In this document: positions 1-10,651 of the stretch, piece by piece
Layout of the letters: each line of letters begins with the position of its first letter
How positions within the stretch are numbered: position 1 is the first letter of the stretch
Assembly: GCA_002197995.1 (NCBI GenBank)
Contig: NGZR01000001.1
Coordinates: 10,354,001-10,418,000, forward strand
Direction: 5' to 3'
Origin: Gaeumannomyces sp. JS-464
Lineage: Eukaryota; Ascomycota; Sordariomycetes; Magnaporthales; Magnaporthaceae
DNA: 64,000 nt
Program-made: the position numbers and the translations under genes
Notes under the pieces: model-generated
Seen by the model: only the letters and a program-made list of their open reading frames with translations
Databases searched by the model: none
Told to the model about the DNA's origin: nothing

Positions 1-1565
1 CGACACCTTGGTGAATCTTCGACGCTGGCCCAAGGGATACCCACGGAAAAGACTCGGCTCGCGACAACCCCTAATCTCCGGCACGCGCTGTCCTCTTCGT
101 TCATCGGCCCGCCGGCGAGAGAATGATATGGTTGTTGTCTCGAGGTCCACACGATGGATATGCGGCGTCACTGTCGAGTGCGCCGACTGAAATCAGGGGC
201 CAGCACCATGCCAGCCAGCCTTGACCGCCCTGCGCTCGGACAGCGCGCTTGCCCTGTCGAAGTTATTCAGATCCCGAGCGAGATACCCCGAGATGAAGAG
301 GCCCCTTGGCACGTGCTTGACCCTACGGGGTTGCCAGGCATTGATGACATCAATTTGCAGTCTTGGCACTCCGGTCGCTTAGAGACGCTGAATCAGCACC
401 AGGGTCCACAGCAGAACCCAAAGGGGTGCCATGTCGGGCCATAATGACGCCGGCATAGCAATCTGCTGCCCTTACCAATCCCCATCAAATCCTCACAAAT
501 GCCATCTAGCAGAGGAATTCCGGTCCAAGAGGCCCGCAACACATGTCGCCGGTACCGACGATGCAATGATACGATATCACGCGGCTACGGTGTTCGTGGA
601 CGATTTGGGGGCTGAGCTTGGTGACCATTGGTAATTCGAAAAAGGTTCTGCAAACTGACAGGATGGCAACTGGCCACAGCAGATGGCTAGGTGCCGGCCA
701 CAGCATCAGCTCAGCGCCTAATGCTCGACGGGCCCGGAGTCTTGATTCTTGGCACGGCGGGGTCCAGTAGATTGCTCTGTCACCTCGACGCTGGCAGTCG
801 CCGGAGCTGCCGCCACAAGATCTGGCTGTCGACTCCTACACAAGAAGAAAATTTCTAAACTGCTGCCTACAGACGGATCTTGCCCCTCTATGGGACGGCG
901 ACAGTGGAGACCCAGGGACAGGGCATCAAGCGGGAGAGGCGTTAAAGCCGAGTTCAACCTCCGCCATTCCTTGCGATTCTGCTACCCCAGACGGCAAGAG
1001 GACGGAAGGAGCGGTCAGAAGTCAGAACTGAAAATGTTGTTCTGCATGGCCGGAGGAGCAAGCCAGCCTCCATACTCAGCAACCCCTGTCACCGGAGCCC
1101 CTCAGACTTAATCAGCAGCCGGCGACCTCGCCGAGGCGCCGAATCCCCACGCGCCACGCTGCAACGTCACGGCCCGCAGGCCTGACGAACGCTTTGTCAG
1201 TGTGGCTTGCCATGATGCAGCCAATTTCACGGTCTCCGGCGGGATGCTTGGCGGGCTGTCATCGTCGGTCGTCGTAGCTGGACAGTGCTGGATATTGGTA
1301 CTCCCGCTTGTTTGGCGTCAGTCGGGAGCCGCGTCAATGCTTTCGGACCTGTCTCCGGATGGCGTCTACACGTTGCCAGGGCGTCTCGTCGCCACTATAT
1401 CGCCTCGACCTGACGACTTGTATAAAGAGACGACGACCGTCGCCATCATGAGCTGCTTTGGACTTCTTCTCATCCACCAGCGCCTCCTGTCTCCTGCCTC
1501 TTGGAATCGAGTCGGATCTGCAAAGCCTGTGCCCCTTAGACCCTCCTAAGCCACCAACCGCAGCC
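1..1565. other. gene-free leader
   Basis: No coding gene can be supported here on either strand. The open frames are short and no splice-consistent exon chain or recognisable family appears. The last 150 bp form the putative promoter of the hydrolase gene that follows. Confidence 0.5.
1421..1426 (+). promoter_or_regulatory. TATA-like element
   Basis: TATAAA lies about 140 bp before the ATG of the isochorismatase-like gene. Several other secreted-protein genes in this window have a TATA element 70-160 bp before the ATG, so the placement is plausible. Confidence 0.4.
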
Positions 1566-2344
1566 ATGCAGTTCAACATGAAGACCGCCTTCACGGCTGT
1601 TACCCTCTTCGCGGCCTCTATGGTCAGCGCCGACTGTAAGGAGCCTTGGATCCCGCCTGATAAAGCCAAGCTGACCCCCGTAGCGTTCCCCTTTGAGCGC
1701 ATCAACAAGAACGACTCGATGCTCGTCATCCTGGACCTCCAGGTCGGCCTGTACAACCTGGCCCGCGACTTTGACGCAACCCTGTACAACAACGCCATGC
1801 TCGCGCACGCCGCCCTCGGCAAGGTCTTCAACCTGCCCGTCGTCATGACCACGTCGGCCGAGACCGGGCCCAACGGGCCCATGGCCAAGGAGATCCTCGA
1901 CATGTACCCCAACGTGTGTCGGTCGTCAAGCGCAACGGCGAGGTCGACGCCTGGGACAATGCCGAGTTCCGCGCCGCCGTTGAGGCCACGGGCAAGAAGC
2001 AGGTCATCATCGCCGGCATCGTGACCGACGTGTGCACCACCTTTGCCGCCCTGTCCCTGCGCGACGCCGGCTACTCGGTCTGGGCCAACGTCGAGGCCTC
2101 GGGCACCACCACGGAGCTGATCCGCGACGTCTCCAACGACCGCATGGCCCGCGCCGGCGTCCAGATCGTGTCGCTCTTCAGCATCGTCTGCGACCTCATG
2201 CGCGACTGGCGCCACACCCCCGGCGCCCTCGAGGTCCTGCCCTACCTCAACAAGTACTACCCCGCCTACGGCCGCATCGCCGCCGGCCACGTCGCCGCTG
2301 TCCGCAACGGCACCATCGTCCCGGGCACCGAGAAATTCCAGTAG
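1566..2344 (+). CDS. secreted isochorismatase-like cysteine hydrolase, frameshifted
   Basis: Predicted hydrolase of the isochorismatase superfamily, YcaC-like subgroup, about 258 residues if the frame is mended. The start at 1566 gives an N-terminal signal-peptide-like stretch (MQFNMKTAFTAVTLF...) ending near residue 22. The catalytic Asp is expected in ILDLQVGL (residue 57). The nucleophile Cys is expected in VTDVCTTF after the break. The family hallmarks TTSAETGPNGP, EVDAWDNAEF and SLFSIVCDLMRDW are all present. The frame is lost at the GTGTGT run (1914-1919); removing two bases, or adding one, joins both halves with no gap in the family pattern, so a small indel fits better than an intron. 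The substrate is unknown; YcaC-like members need not act on isochorismate. Secretion is inferred only from the leader. Confidence 0.85.
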
Positions 2345-2675
2345 GGGACAATGACAACGCGCTAGCTTTGGCTCTAGGACGCGATACGCTCGAGCCGGCC
2401 AGTGGATCTCCTGTAGCAACCATGGTTTGGGTCCAATACTAGTTAGACAATAGATCACCCTTTCACCCCGTCCTTCAGTCACCCATCAGATGGGTCTAGA
2501 CAAGTCGCATGAAGCGGACATGCTTGTGTATCTATCTCTACTGGGTTATAGCATATCTGGGCTCGATGGGACAAAAACCGTACCTCGGGCGTAAAAGCCG
2601 TCAATGAGGCCGGGTAAAAACCTCCCACCGGTCCCTACGATGCCTCGCATGAAATGAAAACGCCAGTCTATCAAT
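2345..2675. other. intergenic, convergent 3' ends
   Basis: Short spacer between the hydrolase (+) and the Kex2-repeat gene (-). No gene or structured element is seen. Confidence 0.5.
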
Positions 2676-3278
2676 CTACACAACAAAGGACCCAAACGCC
2701 ACGAAAAACCCCGAAACCAGACGCCATGACCAAGTTGAAACCAGGAGACTAGATTGCCTCCTCGGTCGACCGCTTGCCGCTCTTGGGGGCTTGGGGAGAG
2801 GGTATGCCTTCTGCTTCGGCGGGGGCCTCGGAAGAGGGTACGCCTGCTGCTTCGGCGGGGGCTTCGGGAGCGGGTACGATTCCCTGACGGGCTTGGACGG
2901 CTTGGAACCCTTGGGTGGCGCGGGAAGCGGGTACGACTTTTGCGGCTTGTCGGCGGGCTCACGCTTGGAAAGCTCGGACTCCTCAGCATCCGTCGACCGC
3001 TTGCCGCTCTTGGGAGGCTTCGGCAGCGGGTGAGGGCCCTTGGCGGGCCGCGGGAGAGGATACGACTCCCTCACCGGCTTGGACGGCTTGGAGCCCTGAG
3101 GCGGCTTGGGGAGCGGGTACGACTTTGGCTCCTTATCGGCGGGCTCGCGCTTGACAACGCCAAACGCTGGGGCCTGTGCGCCAGGATTGGCGAGGTCGGC
3201 GGACGGGCCGAGCGGCACGGCCATGGCCGGGATGGCGAGGGCGACGAGGGCCGTGAGCTGGGCGGTCCTGAAGTGCAT
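2676..3278 (-). CDS. secreted proline-rich Kex2-repeat (KEP-like) protein
   Basis: The start at 3278 gives MHFRTAQLTALVALAIPAMA, a good signal peptide, about 200 residues as read. After it come three Lys-Arg pairs (residues 43-44, 93-94, 105-106), the classic Kex2 cut site. Seven copies of a short proline motif follow: six [SA]YPLP[KRA]P and one HPLPKPP. Two long units both begin KREPADK and share GSKPSKPVRESYPLP, so the protein grew by duplication. In the last repeat a run of five G on the plus strand (2785-2789) is one base shorter than the matching internal unit implies. The other frame carries a further Lys-Arg and stops at 2749-2751, so the 3' end beyond that is probably not protein. It could be a cell-wall proline-rich protein or a precursor of processed peptides; no enzyme domain is present. 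Function unknown. Confidence 0.65.
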   Translation of the reverse strand: MHFRTAQLTALVALAIPAMAVPLGPSADLANPGAQAPAFGVVKREPADKEPKSYPLPKPPQGSKPSKPVRESYPLPRPAKGPHPLPKPPKSGKRSTDAEESELSKREPADKPQKSYPLPAPPKGSKPSKPVRESYPLPKPPPKQQAYPLPRPPPKQKAYPLPKPPRAASGRPRRQSSLLVSTWSWRLVSGFFVAFGSFVV

Positions 3279-3423
3279 TTTGGCGTGCAGGCAGATACAA
3301 ACGAGATAACAAAAGGGATACTGGGAACAGAAGGAGATGGTGATGACAAAAGGAGACGGTGATGACAGAAGGAGATGGTTGATGGTGATGCCAAGTTTCT
3401 CCAGGAATGGGCTCCGGGGACGG

Positions 3424-3429
3424 CTTATA
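3424..3429 (-). promoter_or_regulatory. TATA-like element of the Kex2-repeat gene
   Basis: On the minus strand TATAAG lies about 145 bp before the ATG at 3278. The 5' leader between them contains imperfect GGAGATGGTGATGA repeats (about 3329-3390). Confidence 0.4.
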
Positions 3430-4015
3430 TGTATTTCACTGCCCGGGCGCATGCGTTTCCTTGTCACTCGGTCTCCTCCGAGCCTCATCGCATGCTAGTG
3501 CCGTCCCATCCGGTAGAGTTTACTCCGTGCACACTTGACTTCCTGGGATGACGTGTTTGGCACATTTACCCCTGGCGGCTTCGAGTCGAACAGCCGAGAT
3601 GTTGTCCCTGCCCGCAACAATGTCACGAGCGGCGATTCAGTAAAAATCACACCGACGAGCTAAACAAGCGTGCTGTGCTGGTAGCAGCCGTATCACCAGC
3701 GTGCCCAAGGTTTTCAACGGGAGCGGTAGCTCAAGACAGGAAAAGGGGTGCCTCGCAGCATGGTGTGATTACAGAAGCAGCGGGCCCAAAATAGCAACTC
3801 GATTTGGGACACGCCAACCCTGCGAACTCTATAAAATCGCCGAAAACAAGGGGGCCGTTGCCCGAAAAGGGGTCGCGATACAACGTCAACACACTCGTCG
3901 GGACTGAATCGTGCCAACGAGGCAGAGCCGTTCAGCAATCCAACATCGGCACCTGAACGCTTGTGGACCCGCAACTCCTGTCAGATGCGAGAGCGCAGAC
4001 GGGCGGGCACCTCGG
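3430..4015. other. intergenic
   Basis: About 590 bp between two minus-strand genes, the upstream region of the Kex2-repeat gene. No gene or ATCWGATAA iron element is seen here. Confidence 0.5.
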
Positions 4016-5863
4016 CTACACCACGTTCCCTTTGGTCTGCTTGACCTCGTCCACGCGGATGTCGCGCCAGAGCAGGACGGCAAGCCAGGCGACGCGAGCA
4101 GGCACACGCTCGCGATGAGCATGTACTGCTGCGCGTCCGCGTACGCCCACGCGATGGCCATGCGCGTTGGGCTGCCCCAGGCGTAGCCCAGCTGGAAGTA
4201 TATGCTGCTGTAGATGCGGTCCACGGACGGCAGCATCGACGCGGGCAGGCGCCGGGCCAGCGCGCCCGGGAACACGGTCGCCCAGATGGCCGTCGCCACC
4301 GTCGAGCCGAGGGCCGTGCCCAGGCCGCCAAACAGGTCCAGGATCGCGATGATGGCCGCCACGTGCTGGTGGTCCAGCGGCGCCATCATGGCCATCTCGG
4401 TCGCGACCACGAGCGGCCCGCCGGCCAGCGCGACCAGCACCTGCGTCGCCACCACGCCGCCCACCGAGTCGGCCGCCTCGGGCGTGCGGAAGCGGATCAT
4501 CAGCCCGACGCCGAGCATCGTCAGCGGCAGCGCGAACCACAGCGCCACCCAGCGGAACCGGCCCGACCGCCGGATCAGGTAGCCGATGGCCAGCGCCGAC
4601 AGGCAGGAGCCGGTGCGGTAGATGTTGGCGATGTAGGTCGTCGTCGACACGCGCTGGTTGAAGGCGACGAGCAGCATCGACGTGAACCAGCTGTTCCAGA
4701 CGGCCGACGAGAAGAAGACGAAGAGGACGGTGACGCCCGCGAAGAAGACGGTCCGGTCCGTCAGCAGGCGCATCGGGATGAACTTGACGGGCGCCCAGCG
4801 CGCCTCCCAGGCCGCAAACGCGGCGAGGAGCAGCGGCCCGCAGATCAGGAAGGAGATGATGAGCGGCGAGCGCCACCGCTCGGCCTGGAGCTGGTAGATG
4901 TTGAGCGCCAGCAGCGTCAGCGCCATCCCCGCGGCGAGTAGCAGGATACCGAACAGGTCGACGTCGACGCAGTAGGCGCGCACGTCGTCGATGCCGGGCG
5001 GCCGCCGGCTGCGGGGCGGGATGAGGCCGAGGCGGCGGGCGCGGCGCTGGTTCCAGAGGAAGAGGGCGGACAGGGGCAGGACGACGGCGGGGGTCAGGAT
5101 CGCAAAGGTCCCGACGCCCCAGCGCCAGCCCGCAGGGCCTGCCAGGATGGAGTCGGCCCAGGGGCCGCCGAGCCATGTCGTCGCGATGTACGGCGACGTG
5201 GCGAAGGAGAGCATCAGGCCGCGGTTGCGGAGGGATGACGTGTCGGCGATGAAGACGGTCAGGCAGTAGCTGACGCCCTGGGCACTGTTGTATCTAATTA
5301 GCATTGGCATTGCGGGGAAATCGACGGAGAGAAGCGCACCCTACGGTCGAAAACACCATGGCGGTGGCGTACATCTCGACGCCCCTGGACGCCGCCATCA
5401 TTACGATCCCGACAACCCAGATGGCCAGCGTCAGCGTCAGCCCCTGCGGCCGGCCCCAGGTGTCGAGGATCTTGGCGATGACGAGCTTGGACAGGCCGCC
5501 GAAGATGCTCGACATGACGGTCGTCGTGGCCGTCAGCGGGTGCGCCGAGAAGGTGCTGGTGATGAAGGGCTGGAACGTGCGGAGGACGACCTCCTGCGTC
5601 GACGTGATGAAGTAGATGAGCCATATTCTGTCTTGTCAGACGAGCCAGTTGCGGACGGGCAGCAAGGAGGCATACATGCCGTAGGCACCCACTAGATGCC
5701 ACTTGCCCCAGACGATGGTGGCGGCCTCGACGGCCTGGACGCCGGCCTGCGCGTCGGCGGAGACGCTGTCGTCGGGCTTTGGAGGCAACGAGGCATTGTC
5801 CGGTGCGGTCTTTTCGATTTTGTCCATAGGTGTGCCGTCGCGCGCCCCGACGTCTGCCGCCAT
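4016..5863 (-). CDS. MFS siderophore-iron transporter (Sit1/MirB type)
   Basis: Plasma-membrane H+ symporter family that imports ferric siderophores. Exons 5863-5676, 5627-5340 and 5284-4016 give about 581 residues, normal for the 14-helix group. Introns are 48 and 55 bp with matching phases. Diagnostic stretches are WLIYFITSTQEVVLR, KILDTWGRPQG, QGVSYCLTVFIADTSSLRNR and the C-terminal RDIRVDEVKQTKGNVV. The last about 25 codons are in another frame, which points to a one-base loss near 4087-4095. Start is at 5863 (MAADVG...) or the in-frame ATG 12 codons later. It is transcribed divergently from the CFEM gene at 6728, and the shared promoter has three ATCWGATAA sites. The family call is strong; the siderophore carried cannot be told. 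Confidence 0.9.
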
Positions 5864-5997
5864 GTCTCAGGGACTTGTGCGCTGGAGAAAAATCGCACTC
5901 GATCGAGGGGCTAGGGATGGACAGCTGGCTGGCGTGATGATGATATTGTCGAGGACCTTGCCTAGTATCCTCCCGGCTCAGCCGAGGCAGCGGGCGC

Positions 5998-6006
5998 TTA
6001 TCAGAT
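5998..6006 (-). promoter_or_regulatory. SreA/Fep1-type iron-repressor site
   Basis: TTATCAGAT here reads ATCTGATAA on the minus strand, a perfect match to the ATCWGATAA consensus of fungal GATA iron repressors. It lies 135 bp upstream of the siderophore-transporter ATG. The match is seen directly; binding is inferred. Confidence 0.65.
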
Positions 6007-6095
6007 GGCAGTCAAGCTTTTCTACACCCGCTATTCCCAACACGGACGAGGCCGAGGCCAGCTCCGTCAGCGATGCGACCTCCCCACTGAGGGCT

Positions 6096-6114
6096 TTATC
6101 TGATCATCTGATAA
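6096..6114. promoter_or_regulatory. pair of inverted SreA/Fep1-type sites
   Basis: The 19 bases TTATCTGATCATCTGATAA hold two perfect ATCWGATAA matches back to back: ATCAGATAA on the minus strand (6096-6104) and ATCTGATAA on the plus strand (6106-6114), one base apart. They lie midway between the siderophore-transporter and CFEM genes. Paired sites favour binding by two-zinc-finger GATA repressors that act in iron-replete cells. Confidence 0.75.
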
Positions 6115-6727
6115 ATGCGACCACCACCAGCAGGCCCAATCAGACGCCGCCTTACCCCTGGCCAGCACCACTCAGCTTCCGAATGCAGCTGCCATCCCAT
6201 CGGCAAAAGCTAGAGATGAGGGGAAAGCGGTGCCGCTGCATGTGCTCGCTTGTCGCCCCTCCTCGGCGAGCACTTTGCACCCCTTCTCGTATCCGACGCG
6301 TTGACACCCGCAGCCACAGGTCGTTCCGTCGCATCGCTAGCCTGCGCCATGGCCGTTAGTTGGAGAGCAATACCGTCAACCCCTGACGAGTTAAATAGCG
6401 CTCGGCGCCCCAATGGCCTCGAGGGGTTGGCGTCAAAGATAGCGGGAGTTGGGGCCCTCAAAAAGGCGAAGGATGGCAAGGGTGGGCGCCACTGGTCCGA
6501 TACTTGCCCCGAGGGTTAGCTCGGTGGGGAGGCTGCGTTTGTCCGGAGGAAAAGCAAAAAAGCGTTCGCTGGATCGACGCGCCGGGGATGGGCAGAATAC
6601 GACTGGCTCGACTAATAAATGTCAAGTCCATGTCCGCCGTGTCAGCTCGCTTCTGTTGCTCGTTACCACCGCTCATTCTTCAGCCCACCCAGCATCGATC
6701 AACGTGCCACCACCGTTCATCTGCAAA

Positions 6728-7394
6728 ATGAAAGCCGCAATCATCTTCCTCGCCACAGCCACGCTGGTTGCGGCCCAAGACATCACCAAATATGTGCCGA
6801 CGTGCTCGCTCAAGTGTCTGCAGGAGGCCGTGACGTCGGCAACCAAGTGCCAGCCGCTCGACGGCAAGTGCATCTGCGACCGGCCCAACTTTGAGGCCAT
6901 CTACAACAGCGGCACCGCCTGTGTGCTGCAGGCCTGCGGGAGCGATGCTGCTGTTGGTGTGTTGCTGATTCGCTCCTTTTCGTCGTGCCCGTATCTGCTC
7001 GTCGCTGACCCTCGCAGGCCAAGTTCTTCCCGGGACCTACAAGTATTGCGAGGACGTGCTCGCCGGCGCCGGCGGCTCCACCAGCTCTGCGCTTCCCCCT
7101 CCCACCGGCACGCCGTCCCCGCGCCCGACGTCGGTGCCGACGCCCAGCGACGTCAGCATCCTGCCCGTGACCAGCACCGAGTCGTCCGCCCGGGTTTCGG
7201 CCCCTGCTGGCAGCAACTCGACCGTCACCAGCACCAGGCCGACCACCACCCCCGGCTCGCCGCCCCCTGGCCAGACGACGTCGCGTGGTGCGGGGACCAC
7301 CTCGGCTCCTGCCGGAGCGGGCGCGGCGGGTGCTGCGACGGTTGGGTCTGGTCTGATTGCTGCACTCGGTGCTGGGCTTCTTGCTCTGCTGTGA
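6728..7394 (+). CDS. GPI-anchored CFEM-domain protein
   Basis: Exons 6728-6956 and 7018-7394 (61-bp intron) give 201 residues with no frame break. The order is signal peptide (MKAAIIFLATATLVAAQ), CFEM domain with the expected eight cysteines (PTCSLKC, TKC, GKCIC, TACVLQAC, KYC), a Ser/Thr/Pro-rich stalk, and a hydrophobic tail (GSGLIAALGAGLLALL) typical of GPI attachment. An Asp sits just before the fourth Cys (PLDGKCIC), where haem-binding CFEM proteins of Candida keep their axial iron ligand. Some CFEM proteins take up haem iron; others serve adhesion or virulence. The divergent siderophore transporter and shared iron-type promoter sites favour an iron role here. Membrane or wall location is inferred. 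Confidence 0.88.
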
Positions 7395-7951
7395 GGCTGG
7401 CAAGGCAGCGGGTGGGTTTGGGCTGTGCGGGTCTTTACCGACAGCAGGATCCTAATACTTGTTTATGGCTGCGGATATGGACAGTTGGCGATTGAGCTTG
7501 TTGGCGTTGGTGGCTGTGTATCGGATTCCGAATCCGCCCGTCGGTCACGGCTGAAGTAGTTGAAGCGGTTGAGCGTGGCTTAACCGAGTCCTCGAACAAG
7601 CAGCGATGGGCGCAACCCACAAAATACGGCACGTGTTCATCATTGTCGCCATATTGTCTGCCTTGCATTGTGTCTTTGTTGCGTAGTGGAGACTTCTGGC
7701 AGCCTGTCGGTCTCCGTTTAGGCTAGTGCCAGGCCGTCACCGAGGTCCTGTGCTGCCTGTTGAAGATTTGCGGCGTGTCAGCATCACAGAAAGCATGGCC
7801 AAAGACACAAGCGTGCGTGAAGCATGAACCTCTGCCAGGTGCGCTGTCGAAAATCATGGATATAAGACGCCGTCGAACCGCGTGATGGGTCATGCCCTGT
7901 GGTTCAAGCTTCATCAGGCTCAAGCCGCAAACCAGACGATCCAATAGTACA
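7395..7951. other. intergenic
   Basis: About 550 bp without a supported gene; upstream region of the small gene at 7952. Confidence 0.5.
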
Positions 7952-8551
7952 ATGGGTTGCAATCTATCGGTAAGCCACCGCATCCACCAATGTCCATTGC
8001 ACAAGACATCAGCGCAAGCAAACAGCTAACACAGAATAACAGACCGCTTGGTTGCGGCGGAAGCGGGCGTCCGCTCCGGAGAGTGCTGGCAACTATACCG
8101 CCAGAAATCACAAGAGCACGTCTACTGCCAAAGAGGCTGCCGGAAATACGGCCCTGGGCGTCCCCAAAAATCCTCCCGACCTGGAAGGTGTCTCCGCCAC
8201 AGCCGACGCCCAAAAAACCGCACCGGCCGAGACACGCCCGCTGGCAGCCGTCCCTGAACAAGACGAAAAGCACGGGTTGCTCAAAAGCCCGTCGGTGCAG
8301 CCCGCCAACGCGCACCGACGCGAGAAGCCGGCCAAGCCCAGTGGCGCGTCCGACCAGCCCACCCGCAGCACCTACAGCCCACCCAGCCAATCATCCCCTC
8401 CACGAGCACGTATGTGCCCACCTACAGCTACTCGGGAGACTCGGGAGGGTATTCCAGCTCTGGGGGATGTGACAGCTACAGCGGCGGTGGAGGGTATACC
8501 AGCTCTGGAGGGTGTGACAGCTACAGCGGCGGAGGGTGCTCAAGCTATTGA
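7952..8551 (+). CDS. small Gly/Ser/Tyr/Cys-tailed protein with N-myristoylation-like start
   Basis: Not a family I recognise. Exon 1 (7952-7969) encodes only MGCNLS, a textbook N-myristoylation start with a neighbouring palmitoylatable Cys. A 73-bp intron (GTAAGC...AACAG, 7970-8042) leads to exon 2 with a basic stretch (WLRRKRAS) and a low-complexity middle. The C-terminus, in the next frame, reads GGYSSSGGCDSYSGG and then a near-copy GGYTSSGGCDSYSGG, and ends GGGCSSY at 8551. The frame changes near 8370-8395, presumably an indel. The two 45-bp repeats differ at four codons; in the chosen frame three changes are silent and one is Ser/Thr, while in the other long frame three change the residue. 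That supports the chosen frame. Membrane tethering is inferred from the first six residues only. Confidence 0.5.
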
Positions 8552-8816
8552 GACAGGTGCTGAAGGCGTCGCATGCACTGCAACGGTCCGTCTTGGCCAT
8601 GTTAGTGGCCGGTCGAGCTGCACCTTACTGTATGCGATCTGCAGACCGCGGAGGGGTTCTGACCACCAATGACAGTCTGGAATCAATCAGACGGGAGGTG
8701 GCGACAAACGCTCTGCTGGGTACTGCGCTTGACTTCTTTCTTTTTGTTTTCTCCTCGTCCAGAATCCTGTAGCGCTTCAAATTCTATCGACAGTTGCTAC
8801 AGACCTCTCGACCATC

Positions 8817-10567
8817 ATGGATTGGCTCCGTGCCGCTCGGGTGCCCAGCCTGGCCCAGCAGAGCCCCTGGCAGCTGATAGCCGCGTTTGCCGGCCTCGTA
8901 AGTACCTGATCTCGCGTTGACAGACTCGTGCTAAGTGCAGTGTCCAGTTCTTGACAGCGTTCGTCCTCCGCGCCGTCTACTACATAAGGCTTCACCCGCT
9001 CTCCAAGTACCCCGGGCCGTGGTACGCAAAGACCACGCACTTAGTCTACTACGTCATCGAGTGCCGAGGCGAGCTGATCCCCTGGATCTGCCGGCAGCAC
9101 GCCCGCTACGGCCCCACGGTGAGGCTGGGCCCCAGGCGCCTCAGCTTCACCGATGCCGCGGCCTGGGCCGACATCTACGGCGGGCGCGGGCGCGGGGCCA
9201 ACCCGCGCATCTACGCCTTCCCCAAGGACCCCTGGTGGATCGACGGCCTCGACAGCATCAACTCTGAGGGCGTCCCCAGCATGGCCACGCACCCCAGCCG
9301 CCCAGCGACGCTCACCACGCTCGTCTGCGCCGCATCTTCAGCCCGGCCTTCTCCGAGCAGGCCCTGCGGCGCCAGGCCGGCATGCTGACGCGCTACGCCG
9401 ACGCCTACGCCTTGGTGTCTCGCATCCGCGCCGACTCCGAGGCCGAAGCTGGTCAAGGCGTCGACATGGTGCGCGCCTTCAACTTTGCCACCTTCGACAT
9501 CACGACCGAGATCGTGTTCGGCGAGTCGCTGGGCATGCTGGCCGACGGCGAGTACGTGCCCTGGGTCGCAAACGTCTTTTCCTCGTTCAAGAGCATGGTC
9601 TACATCGCCTTCCCGGCCGCCCGGCTCGGCCGCGTCGCCCGCTTTGCGAAGCGCTGCCTGCTGCCGGCCTCGTTCAGACGGCTCATGCCCGCGCACATGC
9701 AGTTTGTCCGGGACCGTGTCGACGCGCGCCTGGGCCGGGCGTCGGACCAGCCGGACCTGTGGAACCTGGTCCTCGCGGCCAACAGCAAGGGGGCCGGCAA
9801 AGAAGGGGCTGAGGCGCCGCTGACCCGCCACGAGATGTACAGCAACGCCGCGGCCTTCATCCTGGCCGGGTCCGAGACGTCGGCGACGCTGCTGAGCGCG
9901 CTGACGTACCTGCTCCTCAGGGACCCCTAGCGCATGCACCGCCTCGTACGCGAGGTCCGCGCCGCCTTCGAGACGGAGGACGATATGACGCTCGAGGCGG
10001 TGGCGCGGCTCGAGTACATGAACGCCTGCATCAGCGAGGGCATGCGCGTGTTCCCGCCTTTGCCTACCAGCGGTCCACGCGTGGTGCCTCGGGAAGGCGG
10101 CATTGTCTGCGGAGACTTTATTCCCGGCGGTGTAGGTGCTGACATGGCCATATGTATCTGGTCCATTCGTCTTCTGACTGCTCCAGACCCATGTTGGGAT
10201 TTATCACTACGCCGCCTACACACTCGCCTGCAAACTTTGAGGACCCAGACTCGTTCCTCCCCGAGCGGTGGCTTCCCGGCCCGGGATTTGACCGTGATAC
10301 AAAGGAGGCCTTTGAGCCCTTTGAGATCGGGCCGCGCAACTGCATTGGACAGAGGTGCGTCGTCGTCTGGCCTCCAATCTGTTCTGGCTAACAACCTATA
10401 GCCTAGCAAACCACGAGATGCGTCTTCTCATGACCAAGGTGCTTTGGCATTTTGACTTTGAGCTGCTCCCGGAGTCGGCCGACTGGGCAGAGCGTTGCCA
10501 GGTGTTTACCCTCTGGGACAAGCCGCCCCTGATGGTCAAGGCGTACAGAGCAGAGCGAGCGTCTTGA
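8817..10567 (+). CDS. cytochrome P450 with frame breaks and an in-frame TAG
   Basis: Haem monooxygenase, ER-anchored. Exons 8817-8897, 8948-10131, 10187-10354 and 10402-10567 total 1599 bases (about 532 residues once one loss and one gain are balanced). There is an N-terminal membrane helix, a proline hinge (HPLSKYPGPWYA), an I-helix AGSET (about 9865), ExxR as EGMR (about 10033), and the haem loop FEIGPRNCIG (about 10320-10349) with its Cys ligand. THVGIYHYAAY before the PERW motif resembles fungal CYP65-type enzymes. Breaks: one base lost near 9287, one gained near 10217-10222, and a TAG at 9928-9930 inside LLLRDP-x-RMHRL where Gln or Glu is usual. The indels may be assembly errors; the TAG is a substitution and could be a real nonsense mutation. 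It is convergent with the tyrosinase, 84 bp apart. Substrate unknown. Confidence 0.85.
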
Positions 10568-10651
10568 GTCTGGCCAAATGCTCGTAGCATTTCAGGTCCC
10601 AAATTTTAAGCCACAAGTAAAACACCCGATAGCCAGTAAAGAGTGAAGCAG

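Noticed and set aside
8817..10567. P450 as a RIP-killed pseudogene
   Set aside because: Only one TAG and two indels; indels are common here even in essential genes, and C-to-T changes are not widespread.
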